DNA of 14,746 nucleotides from Chloroflexota bacterium (GTDB lineage: Bacteria; Chloroflexota; Dehalococcoidia; JABGRK01). Below are positions 6,625 through 14,746 of the stretch, one piece after another. The DNA lies in NCBI GenBank assembly GCA_030665485.1, contig DAOUZV010000010.1, positions 1 to 14,746 of the forward strand, given 5' to 3'. Position 1 is the first letter of the stretch. Every line of letters starts with the position of its first letter. The position numbers and the translations under genes were made by a program. Below the pieces are notes generated by a model. It worked only from the letters and a program-made list of their open reading frames with translations. It searched no databases and had not been told where the DNA came from.

Positions 6625-7860
6625 ATGCAAAAAATCGTATTGCCTCAACTGGCGTGGTACGGGCCAAAAGAGCTTGTGCTTGATTTGCCCGACTCATGGG
6701 ATGTGGAAATATGCAATATCGCCGGCTATAATCGCCCCGCCTTAAGTGCCGACCAGATAAGGGATGCAATAGCCAGGCCAATAGATAGGCCACCGTTGCG
6801 GGAGCTGGCCAAAGGTAAAAAGGACGTTGTCATCATTTTCGATGACCTTACCCGCGGCACCAGGTCGGCCGATATCATCCCGCATATACTCGAAGAGCTG
6901 GCTCAGGCTGGCATAGAAGATAACAACATCAAATTGATCTGCGGACTGGGTGCACACGCGCCGCTGAGCCGTATAGACCTTGCCAAAAAAGTGGGTGAGG
7001 ATGTAATCGCCAGATACACCGTTTACAACCACAACGCTTTTGACAATTGCGCCTATGTGGGTACCACCAGCTATGGCAATAAGGTTCACATCAATTCTGA
7101 GGTTGTTGATTGTGATCTCAAAATAACCATTGGTTCCATGGCGCCGCATCCCTTTGCCGTATTCAGCGGGGCGGGCAAGATCATCTTGCCCGCGGTGTCT
7201 TCCATCGAAACTATACTTTTCAATCACACTATGCCGCTTACCGATGAGATGAGGGCTAACTGGGATATTAACGTGCGCCGACTGGATATGGAGGAGGCAT
7301 CTGCCTTCGCCAAGGTAGATGTGATGGTAGACTGTATAATGAACATGTGGGGCGAAACGGTATCGCTTTATGCCGGTGCGCCTGTGTCCGTACGTGAAGC
7401 GGCGATAGTTGAGGCCAGAAAGCATTATCTTGCGCGGAGGACTGAGGACAAGGATATCGTTATTACCAACGCCTACACCAAGGCCAGTGAGGGGGCGGTG
7501 GTTTTGAGAACCAGCTTTGGTTCAGTGAGCAAGCGTGGCGGTGATTTGGTGCTGGTGGCGAATGCTCCTGGCGGGCAGGTGAGCCACTACCTCATAGGCA
7601 GTTGGGGGCATTGCGATGATGGCGAGTGCCGAAAACTTAGACTGCCGATTCCCGATCTGGAGCTCCCCGCGCATCTTAAGCATCTGATCCGGTACAACGA
7701 ATACCCAGAAATCTCCAGCATGAGGCGTTTTAAGCCAAAGGATAAGGTAGCGGCTATGAGCAATTGGGGTGATGTACTGGAATTGCTCGAGAAGTCGCAT
7801 AGAGATGGGGCGAAGGTGGTCGTTTATCCCAGTGCTGATATTCAGTATTTTGGCTCTTAA
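6625..7860 (+). CDS. LarA-family nickel-pincer racemase/epimerase homologue
   Basis: LarA enzymes racemise or epimerise 2-hydroxy acids by hydride transfer to a nickel-pincer nucleotide. This 411-residue protein keeps the residues known from Lactiplantibacillus LarA, at nearly the same numbering. Arg77 is in DDLTR, His111 in GAHAP and His175 in APHPF. Lys185 in SGAGK is the residue that carries the cofactor, and His201 in FNH is the nickel ligand. The spacings His175-Lys185 (10) and Lys185-His201 (16) are exact. The C-terminal domain differs. Where LarA has a YQxxK substrate-binding motif, residues 291-295 here read AVVLR, and the nearby glycine-rich GGYP block is replaced by NAYTKASEG. The fold and cofactor chemistry are therefore likely, but the substrate is probably not lactate. 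The cofactor genes larB, larC and larE are not in this window. ATG start, with AGAGG 8 nt upstream. Confidence 0.85.
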   Translation: MQKIVLPQLAWYGPKELVLDLPDSWDVEICNIAGYNRPALSADQIRDAIARPIDRPPLRELAKGKKDVVIIFDDLTRGTRSADIIPHILEELAQAGIEDNNIKLICGLGAHAPLSRIDLAKKVGEDVIARYTVYNHNAFDNCAYVGTTSYGNKVHINSEVVDCDLKITIGSMAPHPFAVFSGAGKIILPAVSSIETILFNHTMPLTDEMRANWDINVRRLDMEEASAFAKVDVMVDCIMNMWGETVSLYAGAPVSVREAAIVEARKHYLARRTEDKDIVITNAYTKASEGAVVLRTSFGSVSKRGGDLVLVANAPGGQVSHYLIGSWGHCDDGECRKLRLPIPDLELPAHLKHLIRYNEYPEISSMRRFKPKDKVAAMSNWGDVLELLEKSHRDGAKVVVYPSADIQYFGS

Positions 7861-8519
7861 GTCCAGAAGGTTACGCGCTGCTTTTTGCTTAAGTTTTTGA
7901 GACCTTTTTGAGTATCGCTGGCTATGCGTTCCTTGTCGCTGTTGTTGAGCCTGTATTTGAACAGCCAGTAGGTAAACTCCGCCGATTTTTCAATGGAATC
8001 CTCTGTGTACTTGCTGTTGCCGTTGAAATGGCTTACAAGCGATTCTTTGTCCTTGCCATAGATTCTCTTGTATGTATCCTCGAATTCGCGCGGGTCCTGG
8101 CAGCAGGGGTACATTTTCAGCTCCTTGTTTACCTGTTTTTGAACGGCAGATATCAGGGCGTTTTCAACCGTGATGCCGTAGAAGTAGTTTAGATATGCTT
8201 TATATTTGGTATCGCCGATAAGTTCCTTGAACTGTTCATGCGTAATCTGCAGGGGCGGTTGATTGTTTTTGAGAAAAGCGGCTTTTCCCTTTGCTGGTAC
8301 TAATCCGTTTGCTAATTGAAGCAAGCGCCTGGCTAACAATCGCAAATCAAAGGCCTCGCCGCCGATAAGATAGCGATAGCTTTGGCCATCCACGTTCTCT
8401 TGCCCATCCTCCCACAGCGCTATGGCCTCCAGCAACGCCGTATACCAATGCTTACCCTCTACTATGGACTGCCTTAAGTGGCTTATAGCCTTGTTGTCCT
8501 CTTGAATGGAGCTTTCCAA
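7857..8519 (-). CDS. Hypothetical protein, mostly helical and soluble
   Basis: I do not recognise this 220-residue protein. It has no signal peptide, membrane segment or obvious metal motif; CC at about residues 137-138 is its only cysteine pair. It is rich in charged residues and in predicted helix, with KSAEFTYWLFKYRLNN near the C-terminus. It is very likely a real gene: the TTG start at 8519 is preceded by AGGAGGG at 7 nt, one of the best ribosome binding sites in the window. It follows the helix-hairpin-helix gene by 51 nt and is probably the last gene of the prs-secA transcript. Its stop overlaps the stop of the convergent LarA-like gene through a shared TTAA. Confidence 0.8.
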   Translation of the reverse strand: MESSIQEDNKAISHLRQSIVEGKHWYTALLEAIALWEDGQENVDGQSYRYLIGGEAFDLRLLARRLLQLANGLVPAKGKAAFLKNNQPPLQITHEQFKELIGDTKYKAYLNYFYGITVENALISAVQKQVNKELKMYPCCQDPREFEDTYKRIYGKDKESLVSHFNGNSKYTEDSIEKSAEFTYWLFKYRLNNSDKERIASDTQKGLKNLSKKQRVTFWT

Positions 8520-8570
8520 AAGAAATCCCTCCTATATATTCTACCATGAATTGGGGTTGGTGGGAGTAAC

Positions 8571-9023
8571 CTATCGATTATTTTCGATACTGCGCAAAAT
8601 GCTTTGAACCATCTTTGTGCCAACACGTGGCAGGCTGGCAACGCGGCCGTCTCCTATCGCGTGTTTTAGCTCATCTACGTTGGTGATGTGCAGTTCGTTG
8701 TAGAGGAGTGCTGCCAGTTTTGGGCCTATACCCGGCACGTCCATGAGATCGATGGTGCCCTGCGGGAATTCTGCTCTTACCCTCTCATACAAATCCATTT
8801 TGCCGGTGGTTACGAGCCGGGTGATTTTATTAGCGATTGCTTCACCCACACCTGGGATATCTTTTAGCTTCCGCTCATGTGCTAGCTGTTCGATATCGGC
8901 TGGCAGTTGTTTGATAACTCTGGCGGCTTTGCGGTAGGCCTGCGTTTTGAAGGATAATTCGCCTTTTAGCTCAAGAAGGTTGGCAAGTCTTTCGAATGTC
9001 GCCGCAATATCTGCGTTTTGCAT
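8571..9023 (-). CDS. Standalone helix-hairpin-helix protein resembling the N-terminus of family X DNA polymerase
   Basis: This 150-residue protein matches the DNA-binding front end of bacterial PolX. It has an 8-kDa-like helical domain (residues 1-50, including ANLLELKGELSFKTQAYRKA). Three helix-hairpin-helix motifs follow, around DIPGVGEAIANKI (55-67), DVPGIGPKLAALL (95-107) and LPRVGTKMVQSIL (131-143). Full PolX proteins are about 570 residues, with a polymerase palm and a PHP domain. Neither is present, and the next gene begins 51 nt downstream, so this is a free-standing domain and not an assembly cut. It could bind gapped or single-stranded DNA, or partner another repair protein; that is inference. 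It starts at ATG, 20 nt after the secA stop, with AAGG about 9 nt upstream. Confidence 0.85.
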   Translation of the reverse strand: MQNADIAATFERLANLLELKGELSFKTQAYRKAARVIKQLPADIEQLAHERKLKDIPGVGEAIANKITRLVTTGKMDLYERVRAEFPQGTIDLMDVPGIGPKLAALLYNELHITNVDELKHAIGDGRVASLPRVGTKMVQSILRSIENNR

Positions 9024-9043
9024 TGCATATGCCTTAGATGGGA

Positions 9044-11650
<2,607 letters not shown>

Positions 11651-11655
11651 ATCTT

Positions 11656-12597
11656 CTACTCAAACATAGCTCCAATTGACATTCCGGTGTGGATGCGGCG
11701 GATTGCTTCTGCAACAAGGGGGGCTATGGGTAAAACGGCGATTTTATCGATTCGTTTTTCTTCAGGTACAGGTACTGTATCTGTCACCACCACGTCTTTT
11801 ATAGGGCTCTGCTTTATCCTGTCGATTGCTGGGCCGGAGAAAATGGGGTGTGTGGCACCGACATATACCTCGGATGCGCCGTTTTCCATGAGCATTTCAG
11901 CGGCGCTTATTATGGAGCCACCGGTGGCGATTTCATCGTCAACCAGCAGTGCACGCTTACCTTTAACGTCACCAATAAGGTTAAATATTTTGGATTCATC
12001 GTTATTCTCGGCACGTCTTTTTTCTATAATGGCCAGTGGCGCTTCCAGCTTTGCGGCGAAATCTCTGGCCTGTTTAGTAATACCAACATCTGTGGCCACC
12101 ACCACCAGATTATTTGTGTAATTCTCCTTGAAGTGGCGACTAAGAAGATAGAGCGCAGTGAGCTCGTCCACAGGTATGTTGAAGAAGCCTTGAATCTGCT
12201 CCGCATGCAAGTCCACTGTTAAAACGCGATTTGCGCCGGCGGTGGTCAACAGATCGGCGACCAGTCGTGCGGTGATCGGCACCCGCGGCTGATCTTTCTT
12301 ATCGGTGCGCCCGTAGCCGTAGTATGTAATCACTGCGGTAATACGCGCCGCCGATGCCCTTTTTAAGGCGTCGATCATTATCAGCAGTTCCATTAAGCTT
12401 GTGTTTACCGGTGTGCAAATGGGCTGGACGACAAAAACATCCCTTTCACGGACATTTTCTAAAATCCTGACGAAGGTATTTTCGTTGGCGAACTGAAAGA
12501 CCTCGGCTCTGCCCAAAGGAATACTCAAAGAGTCACATATATCTTGAGCTAAAGCCGGGTGTGCATTTCCGGTGAACACCTTTAACTCATCAAGCAA
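11656..12597 (-). CDS. prs: Ribose-phosphate pyrophosphokinase (PRPP synthetase)
   Basis: This cytoplasmic enzyme makes phosphoribosyl pyrophosphate from ribose 5-phosphate and ATP for nucleotide, histidine and tryptophan synthesis. The length, 313 residues, is standard. Visible motifs are the flexible ATP loop YYGYGRTDKKDQPRVPITAR (92-111), the metal-binding DLHAEQIQGFF, KRR before the regulatory region, and the PRPP-binding loop LLVDDEIATGGS, which differs slightly from the usual DD-x-I-x-TGGT form. The start is TTG at 12597 with GGAGGAG upstream. It is the first gene after the promoter at 12676-12704 and is followed at once by secA. Confidence 0.96.
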   Translation of the reverse strand: MLDELKVFTGNAHPALAQDICDSLSIPLGRAEVFQFANENTFVRILENVRERDVFVVQPICTPVNTSLMELLIMIDALKRASAARITAVITYYGYGRTDKKDQPRVPITARLVADLLTTAGANRVLTVDLHAEQIQGFFNIPVDELTALYLLSRHFKENYTNNLVVVATDVGITKQARDFAAKLEAPLAIIEKRRAENNDESKIFNLIGDVKGKRALLVDDEIATGGSIISAAEMLMENGASEVYVGATHPIFSGPAIDRIKQSPIKDVVVTDTVPVPEEKRIDKIAVLPIAPLVAEAIRRIHTGMSIGAMFE

Positions 12598-12675
12598 TTT
12601 TCAACTCCTCCGATTTGCATGTTTTATACTGTTCGTGACTTCATGGGAAAGACGATTGTCTGGTAGACGGTAGTA

Positions 12676-12704
12676 ACTATATCACACAAACTCAAGCGTA
12701 TCAA
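12676..12704 (-). promoter_or_regulatory. Sigma-70 promoter of prs-secA
   Basis: On the minus strand, TTGATA (12699-12704) and TATAGT (12676-12681) are 17 nt apart, each matching consensus at 5 of 6 positions. It lies in the 122-nt gap between the PlsY-like gene and prs, and would start transcription near 12669, leaving a leader of about 70 nt. This allows prs and secA to be expressed separately from the upstream genes. Confidence 0.65.
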
Positions 12705-12719
12705 TCGATCTTCCATGAT

Positions 12720-13442
12720 TTATGGTGTTTGTGATTTATCCCAAAACCCTCTATCCAGCAGCAGGCGGTTGAGTACGATTTTTGTTCTGCTGCCGCCGGA
12801 TTTGAAATCCTTTTTTACATTGGCGGTTGCGCGTCTCAGCATTACCAGGATGAACATACTAATGCCGATCAGGGTTGTTGACAGCGGGTGCGCAAACCAT
12901 ATGCCAAACCACGATGTAGTTGCAATCGGGAACATGGCAAAACCTATAATCATGCCTATGGGCAGGCTATTGCTGGGCGGCCCGCCGAACCTTAGTTTTT
13001 CGCTTGCACTTTGCTTTTTACTTAGCAGTCGCGGTATCGTCCTGATGAACGCACCTACGGCGATGAACGTAACCATTACCGCACACGCTCTGGGAGCCAG
13101 CGCCAGCGCCATGCCTAATCCGGTGGTGTTGCCTTTTTCTCCATCGAACTTGTTGTAGATGGGCCACATTTGTCCGGCCAGTACGGCAAGGCCGGCAAGG
13201 GCTGCAATCAGTGTATCCCAGCCCAGCAGGTTGGCAACCAGAACCGGAATAGTCCCTTTGGCAATATCTCCGATTATACCTATAATGCCTACTGCGGGAC
13301 CGACCTTGCGAAACAGGCTGATGTGCTTATCGTATTCATGGCCTAAGTTCACCCCTTTGAGTCGGCCAAGCAGGTATTGCAGTGGTATTCCGCCCAGGAA
13401 ATAGGAACCTGCAACCAGAAAAATGCTAGCCCAATCCCACAT
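12720..13442 (-). CDS. PlsY-like integral membrane protein with degenerate acyltransferase motifs
   Basis: The multi-span membrane layout and the first motif, GSYFLGGIPLQYLLGR (12-27), match PlsY, the acyl-phosphate:glycerol-3-phosphate acyltransferase that starts phospholipid synthesis. The active-site motifs are altered. The usual GSGNxGATNxxR is replaced by GHEYDKHISLFRK (34-46). The usual GHxFP followed by FkGGKGVAT reads GQMWP (90-94) and FDGEKGNTT (99-107). A late Asn (208) in RRATANVKK may correspond to the conserved C-terminal Asn. At 240 residues it is longer than typical PlsY (about 200), with a hydrophilic insert at about 138-158. It may be a paralogue with another acyl acceptor, or no longer an enzyme. 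ATG start with AAGGGG about 7 nt upstream. Confidence 0.78.
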   Translation of the reverse strand: MWDWASIFLVAGSYFLGGIPLQYLLGRLKGVNLGHEYDKHISLFRKVGPAVGIIGIIGDIAKGTIPVLVANLLGWDTLIAALAGLAVLAGQMWPIYNKFDGEKGNTTGLGMALALAPRACAVMVTFIAVGAFIRTIPRLLSKKQSASEKLRFGGPPSNSLPIGMIIGFAMFPIATTSWFGIWFAHPLSTTLIGISMFILVMLRRATANVKKDFKSGGSRTKIVLNRLLLDRGFWDKSQTP

Positions 13443-13474
13443 TCAAAACCCCTTGATTATTTCGAGTTGGCGGT

Positions 13475-13515
13475 TTGCCTGAGGCGGTTATTGAAGATTA
13501 GCCTGCCTCAGGTAA
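13475..13515 (-). repeat. Inverted repeat straddling the tmk stop codon
   Basis: CCTGAGGC (13478-13485) and GCCTCAGG (13505-13512) pair perfectly, and the stem extends outward to 11 bp through one G-U. In the minus-strand transcript the first arm lies in the last codons of tmk and the second in the gap before the PlsY-like gene. No U-run follows, so it is a weak terminator or processing hairpin at most. Confidence 0.5.
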
Positions 13516-14220
13516 TAATTGACTGACTTTATCCCAGATAAGCTGCTCTATATTCTTTTTAGCTAGCGTTGCATCTACAACCAGCCATCTGGCCGGATCG
13601 CTTTGAGCCTGGGCCAGATAGCCTTCTCTTACTTTTTTATGGAATGAGACCTCTTTATCGTCGAAGTGGTCTTTGACGTCTGCTTTGCGCTTTCTTTTTA
13701 GGCCATCTTCCGGTGATATATCCAAAAGCACCACCAAGTCTGGCTGAAGGCCTTTAGTGGCGATTTTATTGGCTTGTTCTATTAGCTTTACATCGATACC
13801 ACGGCCGTATCCCTGATATGCGACGGTTGAGTAGATATAGCGGTCGCAGATAACTATTGCATTGGTATTGCGCGACAGGTGAGGCTGAATTACCTCGTCT
13901 ATAATCTGTGCTCTTGATAACAGGAAAAACAGCAATTCTGAACGCGGAGCCGACGTTTGCAGTATAACGTCTGGTAATGCGTGGTCCGTAAGCGATGGTT
14001 CCAGCATCATGAGTTGAGGGAAATTGTCTTTTAAAACGGGCTGTCCCAGATCGGGATGCTTCAGGATTTTGCGAAGGAGCTTGCCAAACATCGTGTTGCC
14101 GGGCTCCTGCGTATGCAGTACGCGGTATTTGCCCAGTTTGTTTAGATGATCACTAAGTGCCTTGCTTTGAACGGTCTTGCCGCTGCCATCTCCTCCCTCG
14201 AAGACAATAAACAAACTCAA
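13498..14220 (-). CDS. tmk: Thymidylate kinase
   Basis: Thymidylate kinase converts dTMP to dTDP in the cytoplasm for DNA synthesis. The P-loop EGGDGSGKT is at residues 8-16, the dTMP-binding CDRYIYSTVAYQG in the middle, and the lid region GLKRKRKADVKDHF further on. I chose TTG at 14220, giving MSLFIVFEGG, a very common start for this family and 8 nt after AAGGGG. An earlier in-frame TTG at 14226 would abut that ribosome binding site. At 240 residues it is about 30 longer than usual, mainly through a segment at about residues 55-90 before the SELLFFLLSRAQ helix. It follows the R3H gene by 26 nt, which suggests co-transcription. Confidence 0.93.
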   Translation of the reverse strand: MSLFIVFEGGDGSGKTVQSKALSDHLNKLGKYRVLHTQEPGNTMFGKLLRKILKHPDLGQPVLKDNFPQLMMLEPSLTDHALPDVILQTSAPRSELLFFLLSRAQIIDEVIQPHLSRNTNAIVICDRYIYSTVAYQGYGRGIDVKLIEQANKIATKGLQPDLVVLLDISPEDGLKRKRKADVKDHFDDKEVSFHKKVREGYLAQAQSDPARWLVVDATLAKKNIEQLIWDKVSQLLPEAG

Positions 14221-14246
14221 AAACAACCCCTTATAACAGATCGTAG

Positions 14247-14746
14247 CTATTGCTTATAGAATTTTACTCTTCTTTTGGGCTCTCGTCCAATGCTCTGTGA
14301 CGACAGGTTCAAACGCTCCGCCAGTTGATGCTGCAAACGTCTGATATAGGCGTTCTGTGGACTAAGCTCCACCTCGTCACCATCTGAAGAAAGGTGTTCG
14401 GCGGCATCTTCTGCTTCGCCTATTGCGCTTGATATAGTACCTTTGCCATACATTTCACCGAGGCACTGTTCCATCTGATAGATTGTATTGTTTCTCAAAA
14501 CGTAAATGGGTATGCCTGTGGTTTCCGCAATTTGTATGGGCTGAGGCCGTTTTCTGTAGTGGTTCTTTGAGGTTATCAGTATATCGGCCTCTTTTAGATT
14601 GTCCACTACTGTTACCGGCAACTCCATTGCTTTTATAACCTGTGACAACTGGTTGCGGTTGAGCCCGAACGAGTACAGCCGCTTTTGCGTTTTGCTACCT
14701 TTTTTCACGCTGATACTTTTACTTGGTGATAGTGCTTCGTGCTCTG
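14247..14746 (-). CDS. R3H-domain nucleic-acid-binding protein, C-terminal part (5' end outside window)
   Basis: The frame stays open to the window edge, so the GTG at 14708 is not the true start, and 165 codons of a longer gene are visible. The C-terminus is an R3H domain: the R-x3-H motif in YIRRLQHQLAERLN, then SIGREPKRRVKFYK, which binds single-stranded nucleic acid. Before it lies an alpha/beta segment (LPVTVVDNLKEADILITSKNH, followed by GIPIYVLRN) of the kind found after the ATPase domain in SpoIIIAA-like R3H ATPases. The ATPase domain itself would lie outside the window and is only inferred. The gene is probably co-transcribed with tmk. Confidence 0.82.
   Translation of the reverse strand, partial: EHEALSPSKSISVKKGSKTQKRLYSFGLNRNQLSQVIKAMELPVTVVDNLKEADILITSKNHYRKRPQPIQIAETTGIPIYVLRNNTIYQMEQCLGEMYGKGTISSAIGEAEDAAEHLSSDGDEVELSPQNAYIRRLQHQLAERLNLSSQSIGREPKRRVKFYKQ

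Noticed and set aside
6742..7425. Open frame of 227 codons on the minus strand
   Set aside because: It is antisense to the LarA-like gene, whose catalytic motifs are intact; it shows no domain of its own.
7855..7895. Possible terminator from two CTTAAG copies at the end of the LarA-like gene
   Set aside because: CTTAAG is itself a palindrome; a 6-bp AT-rich stem around a loop of more than 25 nt with no clean U-run is not a credible terminator.
8571..9023. Frameshifted or assembly-truncated DNA polymerase X
   Set aside because: No palm or PHP remnant follows; the gene stops cleanly after the third HhH motif, and the next gene with its own ribosome binding site begins 51 nt later.

Overview
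The window looks like a stretch of chromosome from an anaerobic bacterium, most likely a member of the Chloroflexota (Dehalococcoidia or a relative). The pointers are a Chloroflexus-type malate dehydrogenase fold, a tungsten-type aldehyde:ferredoxin oxidoreductase, a corrinoid importer under a cobalamin riboswitch, and an extended SecA. Base composition is close to even and TTG start codons are frequent. The lineage is an inference from protein resemblance, not a search result.

Positions 1-2550 (minus strand) hold a vitamin B12 uptake operon, read in the order riboswitch with intrinsic terminator, lipoprotein binding protein (btuF), permease (btuC) and ATPase (btuD, cut by the window edge). 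Positions 2593-7860 (plus strand) hold a MarR-controlled five-gene operon: MarR regulator, malate/lactate dehydrogenase homologue, tungsten aldehyde oxidoreductase, iron-sulfur flavoprotein and LarA-type nickel-pincer enzyme. A near-perfect sigma-70 promoter and a large concentric palindrome lie directly upstream of the regulator. The dehydrogenase and the LarA homologue both keep their catalytic residues but differ at the positions that set substrate choice, so the operon may handle an unusual 2-hydroxy acid and route electrons to NADH and ferredoxin. This is the most interesting part of the window.

Positions 7857-14746 (minus strand) are housekeeping. In transcription order they are the C-terminal part of an R3H-domain protein (cut by the window edge), thymidylate kinase, a divergent PlsY-like membrane protein, then from a new promoter PRPP synthetase, SecA, a standalone helix-hairpin-helix protein resembling the N-terminus of a family X DNA polymerase, and an unrecognised 220-residue protein. 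The last of these converges on the LarA-like gene and shares a TTAA with it, so each strand reads a stop codon there. No tRNA, rRNA, insertion sequence, CRISPR array or phage gene was seen.
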